From Amia ocellicauda (Eukaryota; Chordata; Actinopteri; Amiiformes; Amiidae), in NCBI RefSeq assembly GCF_036373705.1, contig NC_089852.1:490501-554500 (forward strand): a stretch of 64,000 nt of DNA. Direction: 5' to 3'. The position numbers were made by a program, and so were the translations under genes. Shown here piece after piece: positions 33,227 through 49,276 of the stretch. Each line of letters starts with the position of its first letter. The stretch's first letter is position 1. Below the pieces are notes generated by a model that worked only from the letters and a program-made list of their open reading frames with translations, was not told the origin of the DNA and made no database searches.

Positions 33227-35756
33227 TATCTTAAGAGCACTGAATAGCAGGTACCTCTGCTTCGTGTATTCTTATATACATCCAGCTTCTGTAAACCGAA
33301 TAAGAACATCGCGCTGTGTATTTGATGGGCTTTTGTTTTATTTTTGAAGGCTTTGCTGTGGCTGTTTTAAGTCGATGCGAGTTTATTGTTAAGCCAGTTC
33401 AGTAGTCACTCTCTCAGTGTAGACTAACAGTGATCTCCGGTGGCCACATGCATGTAATTACAGGGTTTCCATTCACAAAGTCTCAGGATAAAAGTCATGT
33501 CTTCCAGATGTTGTTCACAGCACCTCTGTTTCTTTCTGTCAGAGCAGGAGAAATCCTCTGTGTCACAGTAACGCAGTTAAGCAGCTAGTACCTAGATGAT
33601 AACCCGTGTAATATCCTCATTGACTTTTTGTTTTGCTTTTTGAATTGTTATTGTTAAAGGACTGTTATTCTCTTCTATGTATAACTTGGTGCTAATCCAG
33701 CTGTTGATGTTCAGAGCTTTGTGAAGGTCAGACCTCGAGAGCGCAGATCAGCCAGGTCAGGGTCTCAGCCTGAATCGCAGAGCATTGTGGGCCAGCATCC
33801 CTCCCACCAATTGAGCAACAAACCTTCAGAACTCATATGTTTGTTCGTGTGCTTTTTACTCACAGTCTGATATATAACATAAAGACTGCACTTACTTCCT
33901 TGTCATAGTATTTTTAAACAAATTGCTCATTGGGGAGCCATGAACCGCGCACACCTGTTCTGTCTGTGCTTGCCTGGTGTTTTTAAGTGGATATATGTGT
34001 TTTTTTAATGAGACTTGATACCTTCACCAAAGCTTGAATTTGTACTGATCCTCGTCATGAATCAAACCAGGTTTTGATTTTGTTTTAGTTTCGTTTTGAT
34101 TCAGATTTGCTCGTTGCAATGTGTGTGATTTTGATGTGTTCTCTGACTGAAGTGGACTCGGCTACTCACTGGAAAATGAGTCTGTACTGCTGTCCCATCG
34201 GCGTCACGCTTTGCAAACTCAAGGAGTGTTTTTCTGTTTTATCATTTTGTTTTTGTTTGTTAGTTGGTTGTTGTTTAGTTTTTTTTTTGCATAACGTTTT
34301 TAAAAGTTTGCGTTTCGTTCATTTGTTTTACTTTAGTTTTCTGTTTATTAGATTTTTTGACTTCTTCAGGTTATACCTACATACTGTTTGTGGCATTGAG
34401 TCAGGGGTGGCAGAACAAGGGGGGTTTATAGAGGGAGCTCGTAGAGGTCACTGTGGTTTCAGTATTATTATTAATAATCATAATCTGTAAAAGTGAGACA
34501 CAGTGCCCAAGCCACACAGTCCTGTAGTGGGACAACAAACAAATCCGGTTCTCACACTGATTGGCTCTAGCTTGTACATCTCTCACCTGCTTCCATTAAC
34601 CAATCGGCTGGTTAAACTCAAAGATGTGTGTCGAGCTAGCATAGGTAGAGCAGTGATATGCAGTGGGGCTCCCGTAACGCGTCCCTCCAGTCTTTAACAC
34701 CCCATGACTGCAGGGCTACCGGGCCTGGCCAGCTAGGAAAGATGACCACTAGGTGTCAGTCTTGTCTTTCTGAACCAGAGCCCTCCAAAACAGAAAGTAA
34801 GCCAGCGATTGGCCAATAAGTCCTGTTGTGGATTTACAAAGACCAGGCCCTGACACACCTCTGTGGAGTTTCCTGCTCCTCCGCTCCTAACAAACCCTCA
34901 CCATCCGCCACCCCTCGACTCCTCATGTAGATCCTGTGGACTACCTCTGCAGCGGGGCCGTGCTCCTCTCCCGGCCCCAAGAGCCACTGCCAGCCAGCCC
35001 AGCTTCCTCCACCCCCCAGCGCAGAGCCCGTCTTGTCGTGGACTGGTTCAGATGGTGGTGGGGGGGGCTTGATACTGGCCTTCCATTCCATTCCATTGTG
35101 TTGCATTGCAGTGTGGTTCTGTGCTCTGGTGTCAGTTATTTACAACGCAAGAGCTGCGGAAAGCTTACAAACAAGTCGGATTGGGTCCTCAGGGCCATTT
35201 TGCCCTTTCAGTCCCAGATCCCCAGAGGCGGCTGCGGCTCCGTGGCAGGGGGGAATTAGTTCCAGACCCCTTTGATATCCGCTGAGCAGCACAGGAGGGT
35301 CAGTGGAGTCGACACTGCGGTGGAACACCCCGACACAGTGGGCTGGAATGGAACCGAGTTGATTTTAATGGAAAGGAATTGATCTGAGTGGATCGGCAGA
35401 GTCACCTCTCGTGGGTTCACCTCCTCTGCTCTCGTTCCTGGTGTTTCCTCAATTCGGAATCCTTGTTGCATTCATTTTGATCTCTGATAGTTTGTTTATT
35501 TCTGCTTTAATTAAATTGCCATGTTAACTGTCTCTTGACAAAGGAGGGGTGAACAAAGTTTGGCACCATATTCAAAAATACATGCGTCACACAAATACTC
35601 TTCCCCTTCCTCCAGCCTGTTTCCAGATGCTGGGATAGTGAGCAGAGCTCTTGAGCAGAAACGACCCAGAGTGCACAGGGTGTCCCCGGTTCCCTGTTTA
35701 TTCCCCTCCACTGCACTGACCCACAGCAGAAACATGGGCAGCAAAGACCCTAATAA

Positions 35757-35945
35757 AGGAGTGACTGAAGGAGTGAACGAGTGAGTAACCGGGTGAATGA
35801 GAGACTGAAAGAGTGAGGAGTGAGTGACTGAGTGAATGAAGGACTGAAAGAGTGAGTGACTGAGTGACTGAGTGAATATGGGACTGAAGGAGTGAGGAGT
35901 GAGTGACTGAGTGAATGAAGGACTGAAAGAGTGAGCACAGGAGTA
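35757..35945 (+). repeat. GAGTGACTGAGTGAATGA-type minisatellite
   Basis: Imperfect repeats are built from GAGTGA, GACTGA and GAATGA modules. A longer block containing GTGAGGAGTGAGTGACTGAG occurs near 35813 and again near 35892, so there is a higher-order unit of about 79 bp. Confidence 0.8.
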
Positions 35946-36251
35946 AGTGAGCTTGTGTGTCACTGTCGAATAGGAGACACACCCACCCGCTCACCCGATA
36001 TTCCCTCCGGTCTCGCAGTCACTGAGTGAGAACTCAGCACTGGCTGCAGCCCCCCCTCCTGGGCCGGACCCCTGTCCTACAGCTTCTCTTCCCTGAACAA
36101 GCAGCTGTGAGTAACAGGACTTTACTGGCCCCTTGCTGTACAGCAGTGATGCAACAAGCAAAAGACACCAAAATACACAGGAATGAAACTGGGGAAGTGA
36201 AAATCACGTTTCAGTACAGTAAGCAGATCTGTATTAAGGCCAGTGAAAAGT

Positions 36252-36253
<2 letters not shown>

Positions 36254-36298
<45 letters not shown>
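36254..36298. repeat. TA dinucleotide microsatellite
   Basis: About 22 TA repeats, followed by TTACTATGATGATTATT. Confidence 0.95.
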
Positions 36299-36300
<2 letters not shown>

Positions 36301-38071
36301 CTATGATGATTATTTGTATTATGCTGTCGATTGAAAAGTTCCACTCAGATCCTCTGTAACGCGGCGGCCGGTGGCTCCCCAGGACCCAGAGCTGTGCGCC
36401 CCTCGACCGAAGCCACACAATCATAGGGCTCCTCCAATACCTCAGCAAAGTCAGGATACTCATCTATTTATGAAGCCGTGGTGGAGGCTCGTGGGTCGGC
36501 CGGAACAGCATCAGAATTGAGATATATATTTTGGGAGATGATTTTATATGCCTGTTCCTGGTTGACCACGAGACCGTGTTTTTTATATGAAGTTTTTTAA
36601 TTATTATTATTATTATTGTTGTTTGTTGGTGGTATTATGGTAACTGTTACGATTTATGAATTTTAGCCTTTTAATAATTCATCTATAAACCTATTCATTT
36701 TATTTCATTCAGTGTCTTTACTTGAAACTGAACTGTATCCTTTTTGTTGTTGTTGTTCTCCTTAGCATTTGGAAAAAACTTTTGTAAAAGTCAATGGAAA
36801 CCATAGTCATTAATTTGTGTTAGTGTTTGTATTTTATTTCTGCCCCCCCCACCAATAAAACTATAACTTATGCATCCCTGCTGTGTCCTGACATGTTGTT
36901 CTTGTTGCTCACATTTACTGGAGAAGAAAGGATTCAAGACAAGAGGGCGCCATTCAGTACATGTCTTTCATTAGCTTTTACCCAGTGCATTTTTCCCAGA
37001 ATGCCATGCACACGCTTCTTCAAGACACCTATAGACGGATGGGAAGCTTGTCTCAGACTCCTGCCACTCTGAGTGTAAAGAAACGTCTTTATAAAAAGAG
37101 CTTGTCTGAAATTTTTTTATTTATTTATTTATCCAAATCCTTCCTGGGTTAATAACTGGTGTCGATGCATTTGAAAAGGAATATAAATGTGTATTTGTGC
37201 ATTTTTTCAAAGAAGTTTCATTTTATCTTGTTGTAATGGTGTGGATGGTTTGGAGTGTGTTTTGAGAGATGTGGGAATAGTTTCACAAACCGTGTTTTAG
37301 CAACAGAGGAAAACAGATTTTGAGGAAGTTCAGAAATAAAACGCATCGCCCCCGCAGGCACAGACAGCCAACCTTTTATTCAGGATTCGCAGAGTTAACA
37401 GAAAACAAAAACAAGAGCAAACTTTACATTCCAGTCTCCAGTCTTTATTTCTCTTTTATTTATATATTTTTGGACCCGATTGCCCCTGAGATGTGAAGGG
37501 ACAGGGAGCGCAGTGGAGCACTCTGCTATACCTCTCACCCGCACATCCCCACCTGCCCCTGCCCTCTCTCTCTAGTGTCTTTCTATTAGAGGCTTAAAGA
37601 AACGAGAGAGTGAGAGAAAGAGAGAATGAGAGCGCATGGATCAAGTCCCCCCTCTTTGTGAGGAACAACCTTTGACCTATTCCTTATCGCACCCTGAGGT
37701 TCAACAAAAACACAAAGACGTTCACCCATCTTCTCAAAGACGACACATCTTATCTTTGTCGATTACATTTTTTAAGTTATTGTTAACTATAATAGAAATA
37801 TATATGATACTTCCAAAAGAGAAAAGTGAGTGTTTCAGTCCATGGGGCTTGACTACAGTCGGTTCAGGAGGTGGGGAACGAACACGGTCACCTGCAGTGA
37901 AGTACAGAACGGCTGCAGGTGAAGTGTGCAGGGAGTGGGTGCATAAGGGTGGGGCAAATCCACTTCCTACGAGCTGCTGCTCCAGGGTGGGGCAAATCCA
38001 TTCCCTACGTCCTGCCCCTCCTGCAGGTTTTACAAGAACTGTTCCATTAGCAACAGGTGAGATGATGTTTT

Positions 38072-38105
38072 GTCTTAATAACGACTTCAATGGAGTTATT
38101 AAGAC
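38072..38105. repeat. Perfect stem-loop, 11-bp arms
   Basis: GTCTTAATAAC (38072-38082) pairs exactly with GTTATTAAGAC (38095-38105) around a 12-nt loop. No associated gene was seen. Confidence 0.7.
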
Positions 38106-40976
38106 CTAAGGTGTCATGAAGACCGGACACCCCCAAGGACTGGACCTGCCCAGCCCAGATACAGGTAAACCACGACGAGCATTTACTGTGTCACTGTGCA
38201 GGCTGTGCAACCCGACTGGCTAGGACTGTGTCCCCCTGGTTTGCTTAAACCAGCTTCCCTTTACCTCCAGTCGAGCAGAGAACCTGAAGTGAGCGAGTGA
38301 GTCTCACTGCAAGCCCGCTTGCAACTGAGACCAGTCCTTAAATAGTCTGTACATCTTGCAACAACATATCTATAGGTAGCCACTGTGAGGCCACCACATC
38401 CCCACTCAGAGTTCCTCTTACGGTGTCATTCCAGCCACGCTGGGATCGTTAAGCCTTTAATTGAGCGATTTTCTTAATTCTATTTTATTTTACTCTTTTT
38501 GTTTTCAGTTCTCGGTCCTTGGTTTGAGAAATACAGCAGATTTCTGTGAGTTCTTGGGCAATCGAGAGCTCGGGTGGAACGGGAAACCAGAAGACACTGC
38601 AGACCCCCAAGGCTGGGCTGGAAAACACTGGTCTGACTAGTAGACTAACAAGCAACTGGGGGAGGTGGTCTAACTCACAACTGCAAGGGGGGGTGGGGAG
38701 CTGAGAGGACTACTGGGAGAGGGAGAGGACCACTGGGAGAGATCTGAATTGAGCACAAAGGAAAGCTTCTCAGCTCTGGGTCGATCTCTCCCAGTCTGTT
38801 CAAGAGTTGTCTGAAACGCCATTGCTCAAGTTTTTCCGAATGCATCTTTGGGCTTCGGTGGTCAGGTTGGCTTGTTATTGCCCTGCACTTACAGTTGGAG
38901 CTCCCTTCTCCTGGGCAGCTGCAGGGCATCTCGGCGCAGAGCACTGAGTCGCAGCTCAGGGGTGTCAAGCTGGAGGTGTGTAGACCCGGGTCCCTCCCTG
39001 GAACTTATGGATATCACATTCTATAGGGCATGCCCAGCCGCACCCTCCCTCTCTAGCTATATAGTGCAACCCCACACACTTCAGTCAGTTGAGCTCCACA
39101 GGCACAATAACCTTTAACGTAGCTTTAACTTTGTCGAGTACTTTTGAGAAACCTCTGTTAAGTTTATTATTTTGTTAATGAACTCTTCACAGTTCCAGTG
39201 TTAAAAGATTCGGCTGCAGACGCAATGTCCACGGAGTGTTGGTGCGATCGTGGTGTGATGCTCTCCTCTCCTCCCAGGGCAAAGTCAACACATGCACAAT
39301 GCATTTGTGTTCAGTGGGAGCTCAGAGCACACAGCCCATGAATAGTCAGGAGTTATCATGTTATCATACTGCTAACTAGGTGCCTGGAGGGGAGGCAGAC
39401 TGTTGGGCTGTGGACCTCCAGAGATCTGTTCTTCTCCTGGGGAGTTGCTGATCTTTCTCTCCTCCGTGCCTGGTGCTCATTCTGGCTGGTACCATCACAG
39501 TGACTGTACTGTAAAGATGTCTTTGTTTGGTTTAAGTTTGCCGAAGCGAGAGCTCTGTGCTGTCTTGCTGAGAAGGGCACTATACCGAATAAAAACTGAT
39601 GATGATAAGGATGACAATTGACCAGCCGGTGGTGAGTCCCAGAGCATTATGGGAAGTTCCACGATCTGTGTTATTGTGAGAGGAGTCTGCCACTTTCTTT
39701 AGTCCACAAGGTACAAAAAACAATCAAACTAAGACAAAAAAACGAGCGTGCACCTGTGCACGCCACAAAGCGAACGGCGGCTGACTTGCCAGCAGAGGTC
39801 AGTCACCTGTCATGTCTCTCTCCCTACCTGGTGGCACCGTGTCCCCAGTATGGTCACAGGCTGCTAGGGCCAGGGTAAAATAAATAAAGGACAAATAAAA
39901 GTGAGCGGCAGGTCCGTTGTACAACCCCAGGCTCTCCCCCGGCCTGCCACCTCTCCAGATTCGGCGTGAGAGAGACGTGAGCAAGTCCTTTGGTCAGAGG
40001 GTGGGCATTTTGCACATTGATTTTGAGTAGCCCTTGTGCAGCACTACCGGACCACCGCAGCGTCAGTAACCACTGTATCGACCGCATGCTGCTGGGATTG
40101 CATCTCATCCTCGCTGTGCTCCTCCCCCTCAACATCAGTTGGTGTGGACAGGTGAGTCACACTGCAATACGCCATCAAAAATACCTCTTAAAGAAATACA
40201 GCGCAGATGAGCTGGTCTGAAAACTCCACAGCAATCCTGCCCTGTGGCGACTTATCTCCGGGGTGTAACCTATCCCTCAGAGGTCACTGAGCACAGTCCC
40301 CCAAGCAGGACAGACAAGCGTCCTGGGCGTACATGTGCCGTGCAAAATTCTCTGCTTGCTTTCCTGTAGATCGCGACAAACTCTGATATGAAACTATTCT
40401 GTAAAGCAGGCCTAGATTCCTAGAAGCTAACTTCCAGGAATTGAGAGAAGGAAGTCAATTAAGGTTGTGCAAACTCACAGAGGAAGCATTTTGCAACACG
40501 CAACCTGACTTCGCTACTCGGCTGTTGTTCCTGGAACGACACATCCGAGTCGGTTATGGTTAGGTACCGTGTTCTAGCATTCCAGAGAATTACACATCAA
40601 AATCAGGTCACGTTTGCACACTACTGTATGACAGTAGTTGCATCACCACAATATTGTGTTACTCTTTCGTCAAGTGAGAGAGAACCTTTATGGAAAGTAT
40701 TCATCATTGGGACAGATCGCTGCCAGGACAGAGGCCTGTATACCAGCAAGACATGAGAATAGGAAAATGCAGAAAATGGATGGCAATAGACCCCATAAAT
40801 GCTTCTGAGGTTTGTCTCCTATATATATATACACATACTGGCTTTCCGTTATTGTAGCCCTGTGGAAAACCCAAAGAGACCATACTGTAACGAGCTGAGG
40901 AATGAAGGAGAAGCAGGGCTCCACTCTCTCCTCTCCTGGTTTCTTTGTGACAGATCGGAGAAGGGACAGCCCAAAG

Positions 40977-40994
40977 CCCCCCCCCCCCCCCCCC
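40977..40994. repeat. C18 homopolymer, G18 in the C3orf18 3' UTR
   Basis: Eighteen consecutive C on the + strand. On the transcribed strand of C3orf18 it reads as G18, about 22 nt after the stop codon. Confidence 0.9.
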
Positions 40995-41015
40995 ACTCCA
41001 AGGTCTGCAGAGACA

Positions 41016-41096
41016 TCATGCGTTGATGGCGTTGGCCACGTCCGTGAAGACGAGTCGACTGGGCCTCTGGATGGTCCCCTGGCTGGGCATCAGAGT
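41016..41096 (-). CDS. c3orf18: C3orf18-like membrane protein, final coding exon 4 (residues 137-162)
   Basis: On the minus strand a long pyrimidine tract and CTCTCAG acceptor (41097) precede 26 codons and TGA (41018-41016). The C-terminal peptide QRPSRLVFTDVANAINA is nearly identical to the end of human C3orf18, which I recall as RPSRLVFTDVANAIHA. It joins exon 3 in phase 0. The extreme C-terminus is the most conserved part with the membrane segment, so it probably has a function of its own. None is known to me. Confidence 0.9.
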   Translation of the reverse strand, partial: TLMPSQGTIQRPSRLVFTDVANAINA

Positions 41097-44247
<3,151 letters not shown>

Positions 44248-44273
44248 CTCTTGCGCTTCCTGATGTAGAGGAC
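44248..44273 (-). CDS. c3orf18: C3orf18-like membrane protein, coding exon 2 (26-nt micro-exon)
   Basis: A 26-nt exon between CACACAG and GTGAGA on the minus strand. It encodes VLYIRKRK and the first two bases of Arg94. It completes the transmembrane helix and supplies the basic stop-transfer cluster. The phase fits both neighbours, and the junction reads [12 protein letters not shown] as in human C3orf18. Confidence 0.92.
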
Positions 44274-44561
44274 CTGTGTGGGAAAGAGGACACAGGTCAG
44301 TGTGTTAAAGAGACGCAGTGATGAAGAGGCTGGGCTTGGTTGGATGGTTGTTGTTTGGAATTCATAACTGATTGAATTTGGTTCAGACTCTCTCCAGTGA
44401 TGTCATGTTTCACAATCCCATAAACATAGTGATCCTTGCCTTTGTGTGTTTATGTTAAATGAACGCTACAATGCTTACAATGTTGCTTGTTTGTACGTCA
44501 GCACTATTGGCCCTGTTCTGCCCAGTGACCGGGAGCTACAGGGAGGAAGTGGACAGCTCAC

Positions 44562-44816
44562 CATCGCAACCGCCAGGCCGATGACGGTGATGATGCCAAA
44601 GGGCACAAGCACCATGCCCATGCCCGAGCTGCCTGTCAGCGCCGGGGGCAGCTGCGTGGAGTTGAAGCCGGAGGTCTCGTTGGAGGCGATGGTCGTCACC
44701 GCGGCGGTCCCGGAGGTGCCGTTGTCCCGCACGTCCCCAGTGGCCGTGGAACCCAGGAAGTAGGCAGCCGTGGAGGCGGGCGCAGAGAAGTCGGCGTGTC
44801 CCGTGGTGAGAGGCAT
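44562..44816 (-). CDS. c3orf18: C3orf18-like single-pass membrane protein, coding exon 1 (residues 1-85)
   Basis: The gene encodes a 162-aa protein, the same length I recall for human C3orf18. Its function is not established. ATG is at 44816-44814 and the donor is GTGAGC at 44561. Residues 1-64 are Ser/Thr-rich with three N-glycosylation sequons (Asn32, Asn46, Asn52) and no signal peptide. Residues 68-89 (VLVPFGIITVIGLAVAMVLY) form one transmembrane helix, followed by RKRKR. This predicts an N-outside, C-cytosolic topology. Coding exons are 44816-44562, 44273-44248, 43555-43429 and 41096-41016. The gene is convergent with the HMGA gene, as SMIM29, a similar small membrane protein, is with HMGA1 in human. 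Confidence 0.92.
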
Positions 44817-44931
44817 CGCTGCGCAGCCGGTTCCCTGTCAGTCGCTCAGGCTTCCTCCCAGGCCGGGCCACATGCCGGGCGGGCGATCAGCGGAGCGGTG
44901 GGCATGGCGGGTGGGGGGCAGGGCCTGGCTC
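44817..44931 (-). other. C3orf18 5' UTR part of the ATG exon
   Basis: On the minus strand a CCCCGCAG acceptor ends at 44932, so the exon probably starts at 44931 and holds about 115 nt of 5' UTR before the ATG. This implies at least one upstream non-coding exon. Confidence 0.5.
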
Positions 44932-47900
44932 CTGCGGGGGTGACAAGGAACATGCTTTAGTCTCTGACTGGCCGAAGGCTGCGACTGTAGGTAGTGTTCA
45001 TGATATTGGTAGTAGTGTTGTTGTTTTTGTTCATACGGTATGAGAGGGGTTAGCATGGGAGTCACTCGCTGGGTCTGGCTGTCCTGCCCTGTCACTCTAG
45101 AGCACAAGAGCCTTTGTCTGTCTTGTTCCATTGGCAGATTTTTTTCACGTATTTCAAGCAATATTCGCTTGAAATGTGCTTGAAATAAGTGAAAAAAGGG
45201 CATATTTTCTTAGAAACAAGTGTTATTATCTTGCTTGTTAAGGAAATGTATCTTATTTTAAGGATGGTTAAATTTTTTAGCCTGGAAACAAGATAAATAT
45301 ACTTGATAAGACTTTATTTTATTTTATTTATTTATTATAAGACAGTTATTGATTTATATTTTGTATGCCGGTGTGTGTGTGTGTGAGACTGTGTGTGCAT
45401 GTGTCCGTGTGTGTGAGTGTGATCGTGCTGCCCTGCGCCCCTTGGGTTCGACTCTGGTTGACCGTGAGCCGTGATAATTAATTATTATTATTATTATTAT
45501 TATTGAATTGTACAGTCAGGGATCATGGGTAAAAGGGAAGGTGTGGAAGGCAAAATATAGTCCTGTGGAGAAAAAAAGAGAGAGGAGAGCCGAAGAAAAG
45601 AGGAACTGGTTATGGCAGCACCTGTATCCTACTGGGTTGAGGTTAGAGGACCAGTGAGGAGCCAGCGCTGTGCACCATGGCTGCCGTGGGGGGGGCGTAA
45701 CTGAAGGTTGGTTAGAGGCGAGCCACAGGTTTCCGTCAGCCGGGCCTAACGGTTGATGTGGGGCAAATTGCAGCTCTGCAGCTGGGGAGGGCGGCGGGAT
45801 CCTCACAGAGCAGGGGGTTATTTTCAGCTCGGCAGGTTATAGAAACTCAAGTTGTATTTTCTGCTTCGGTCCCAACGGTGTCCACCGCCTCCCCCTGCCT
45901 GCCTCTAACCGTGTCCCACACAGCGCGGTCACAGTGACGGTTTGACCCGGTGGCCTGAGAGCGCAGCGCTGCCGTGCGGTCGGGTTTGTTTTCCTCCTTG
46001 CTTTCACTTTTCACAACAACACAAGTCTGCGGGCCTGTGTGTGAGCCCAGTCTGAGGGCTGACTGTCATGTGTTTATCAAGGGGATAGAAAAGGTATTGT
46101 GTGTGTCTATATATATGTATAGAGAGAGAGAGAGAGAGAGATTGAAACAGAGCGAGAGAGAGAGAAATGTTTGTCTTTAATTAATATGCGTTTTTCGTTA
46201 TTATTTTGTATTCTAGTAATCATACTGTATTGCGTGACAATTGAAAGATGTGCCGACTGTCAGGTGTTCTGCGTATGAAACAGGAGAAGTCATTCTTAGA
46301 ACAAGACTCGTGTTCCGATATTTTGTCTATGCGCTAGGAATGGACACAAACACACACACACACACGCGCGCACACACTCTCTCACACACACGCACACACA
46401 TACGCACACACCCCTCCTCACGTTTCTCCTCCCATTGCGTTAACGGCGGCTCAGTGATACAGTAGAAGCTGTGCAGGGGTGGGCAGGATGTGGGCACAAT
46501 CTCTCTGAAATAACTCAGCAGCATCACCACGCAAATACGAATGAAAGGGGTACGGAATTACCAAGAAAACAGTTGCCTGCTGGCACGCAATGTCTTCACA
46601 CCTCACCAGCCCAGCGCGGCTTGGTGTTCGGCGTCCCTCTCCCCGGAGCTCAGTCACCATGTTTGCTCCCCTCAATGCCCAGAATCCTTTGCAATGGATC
46701 TAGGGATGCATTAAGCACGACTTCAGACTGCAGGAGAGAAACTGAAACTGATACTGCAAAAAAAATCATGCATCCGTTAAAAAAAAACTATCAAAGTGTA
46801 TATAAACCCTTAGTTGTGTGTGTCCCTGTTGTGTCAATCTCTCACACACATCTCGGGAACGAGCATTTCCGGAGACACGATTCTGGCAGGGAGGCCTAGA
46901 TAGGAATCCATCCCGTGTAACTGAGAGGGACACTATTTTAACGGACACTTTTCTTTTCTGTTTCTCGAGGAGTAGTGAACTGACTGCGAAGGCAAACGTT
47001 CACACCGTGCACGGACACGGCACAGTCATGCAAAAGATGCGGCGGTGCATCTGTGCAAGATGTCCGCCGTTTCCCAGGAAGCTCTAAAGAGACCGAAGAT
47101 GTTGGGCGGAGCCTCGAGAAGCTGCCAGGCCTGAGCTTCTAGTCAACACTTTTGTTTCTCAGTTTATTTTCCACTTCACCTTTTTCTGTTTGTGCGTCTT
47201 CTTTCTAGCAACACAAACTGTTCACATTTCCACTGCCGCCAGCCCACGGAGACAGAGTGCACTGTGTGCTTGTTTTTGTTTTTTGATTATTTTTCTCTCT
47301 CCAACTGGAGAAGATGAGAAGAGTAAGAAAAGTGCTGTTTTTTGCTAATTGATAAACAGTAATATCCACCCTTTAAACAAGAGGAACTGAATGGTATCAT
47401 CAATGTGATCTTATTGTTCCTAGGAAACCTTCAGGGCACGCCTAATTGCTGGCTTTTTCTTCCTGGAAAAGACCTGGCATTAGATTTTCAGTGACACATA
47501 TTGAATCGCTCTTCACTGCGGCTCAGATGCTCTGTGGCCTTGTTTTGTGCCGTATCCAGCACCCTGCGGAGTAGAGACTGAGCTCGGTCTTGCAGGAGGT
47601 GACACACAGAGACAGGGTGCAAACAATTCATTTGTAACCACTGTCCATTGTGCTTCTGTGTTCTGGCTCTTTTGCACAGGCCAAACAAGATGACAGGCAG
47701 ACAGACAGACAGACAGGTGAGTAGACAAACACTTTAAACGTTTATGCATCAAGTGATGGGAAAAGTTCCCAGGGCATCCCAGTCCAGAATGACGGGCCAG
47801 CCAATAGGAAGCCGGCGCATTGTTTCGCTCAGGATCAGTTGTTGACAGACAGATGTAAAGGCACAACAGCAAGAAACTGTGACACCCCAGAATGGAGGGC

Positions 47901-48205
47901 CCAATGGGTCACCTGTGACTCATCGCTTGGGTACCGGGTACCTGTCCCGCCCACTGAGAACTACACAGGCCCCGCCGACCAATCAGAAGACATCCCCCAG
48001 CTGACAGAGCACTCCAGATGCGACGCTGCGTACGACCCTGGCGGCCTATCACAGCGCGGCTCTGGAAACACGCCCAGCCAGACGCCTCCTGCCCCCGCCC
48101 CCAGCAACCCCCACCCCAGCCCCCAGCCCAGGAACACAAACAAAACACAACGCAAAAGGAGCCACAACCCAGAGCACTCACACTCAAACAGCAGAGTACA
48201 CTTAC
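44932..48205 (-). other. Presumed C3orf18 5' intron
   Basis: Contains a dispersed repeat (about 45112-45330), an ATT microsatellite (45478-45505), a GA tract (46120-46165) and a CA tract (46349-46410). No coding exon was recognised on either strand. Confidence 0.45.
45112..45330. repeat. AT-rich interspersed repeat, MITE-like
   Basis: The sequence begins TCTTGTTCCATTGGCAGA. It contains many TTGAAAT, CTTGAAATAAG, AACAAGATAAAT and CTTGATAAGACTTTATTT modules, a pattern familiar from abundant fish interspersed repeats. Boundaries and family are uncertain. Confidence 0.4.
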
Positions 48206-48560
48206 CCTCAAGCTGCAGAAGTGTGTGTTCCCCGGCAGAGGGAGGAGAGAGGGGTTGCTGAGGGAAGGAGATGAAAAGCAAGCCTCTCTCTCTCTCTCTC
48301 TCTCTCTCCCTCTCTCTCCCTCCCTCCTTTTCCCCCCAGCTCCCCAGGCAGTACAGAATCTCGGCTCAATCAGGCAGCACAGAAGAGGCCATTTCTGCCC
48401 GAGCGGCTGTGGCTGAACTGCAGCAGAGCGGCCCCCCTCTCTTTCAGTCCGTCTCTCCTCAATCCCCCCTTTTGTGAGAGAGAAAAGAGAAATAGAGAGG
48501 AGCAACAGTAGCCAGCGAGTCCAGAGATGCTGCAACCAGAGCTCCCTTCCAAGCTCCTGC
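48206..48560 (-). promoter_or_regulatory. Candidate C3orf18 non-coding first exon and promoter
   Basis: A perfect GTAAGT donor on the minus strand (48205-48200) follows a GC-rich stretch with a (CT)n tract (48281-48330) and several GC motifs up to about 48560. It is a suitable first exon to splice to 44931. The transcription start is not visible. Confidence 0.3.
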
Positions 48561-48794
48561 CGTCCCACCCTGCCGGAGCCGCAGTTGGGCAGCTCTAGAG
48601 CAGCCGGCCTGCTGACTGGCCCACAGGCCTGTCACTCAGGCTTTCCAGGGATGTGCGGCTCTGACAGCTCACAGCCACCAGATGCTGTCAGGACGGCTTT
48701 TGTTCGTATCCGGGTGGCTGAGTCTGGGAGGTTAACCCTTTGAGCACCAAGCTCTCCCAGCACAGAGAGCAGGGATCGGAGGCCTTGTACTTGC

Positions 48795-48841
<47 letters not shown>

Positions 48842-49276
48842 GTGAAATACAATGGAGGGGATTGATATTGTGGATCATAATCCTGTTTATTATGTCTTTG
48901 GTTTTCAAGGCCGAGGATAAACCCTGGAGCTGAGCGAGGAATTCTGTCTGTCCCGTCAGTCTCTGTCTGTCCTTCTGTCCTGGGATGCTTCTTTAAGGCC
49001 AGGGTCAACATGATAATCCCCTTAAACACACACACACACACACACTCACACATACACACTCACAATCTCTCTCTCTATCTCACTCACACACACACACACA
49101 CACACACATTGAACTCTCTCCACCTGTTTCTCCTTTCCCTCTTCACACAATACACAGCCACTCTATCGCCATGTTCTCATTCCCCTGCACGTTTATCAGT
49201 CCAGTATGCTGTGTCTGTCTGACAGCGATGTCATCGGACCACTGCCCTGCAGGAGGTATATCTGTGCATGCATTTA
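48561..49276. other. Intergenic sequence with microsatellites
   Basis: (CT)n(AT)n lies at 48797-48842 and CA arrays at 49027-49062 and 49081-49109. Nothing else was recognised up to the transposon at 49277. Confidence 0.6.

Larger units (their letters stand above)
29884..33245 (+). other. Probable HMGA 3' UTR
   Basis: About 3.3 kb of non-coding sequence follows the stop. HMGA2 3' UTRs are about 3 kb and are controlled by let-7. Three let-7 seed matches lie here: CTACCTCA at 29902-29909, CTACCTC at 31432-31438 and CTACCTCA at 32131-32138. AATAAA occurs at 31837-31842 and 33221-33226; the latter is a plausible distal polyadenylation signal. The true 3' end is not shown by the sequence alone. 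Confidence 0.5.
33246..41015. other. Intergenic region and the two convergent 3' ends
   Basis: This lies between the convergent HMGA (+) and C3orf18 (-) genes. Contents seen: a duplicated TGAGTGACTGAGTGAATG minisatellite (35757-35945), a TA microsatellite (36254-36298), an ATTTATTTATTTA run (37118-37131), a tandem 25-bp duplication (about 37947 and 37984) and a hairpin (38072-38105). TTTATT at 38482 and near 37436-37460 are possible minus-strand poly(A) signals for C3orf18. No coding exon was recognised. Confidence 0.5.

Noticed and set aside
44536..44871. 111-codon minus-strand frame over C3orf18 exon 1
   Set aside because: It is an alternative frame of the exon, Arg- and His-rich, and does not match the family.
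45430..45470. Possible tRNA (GGGTTCGACTCTGG resembles a B box)
   Set aside because: No A box or cloverleaf can be drawn; more likely repeat-derived sequence next to an ATT tract.
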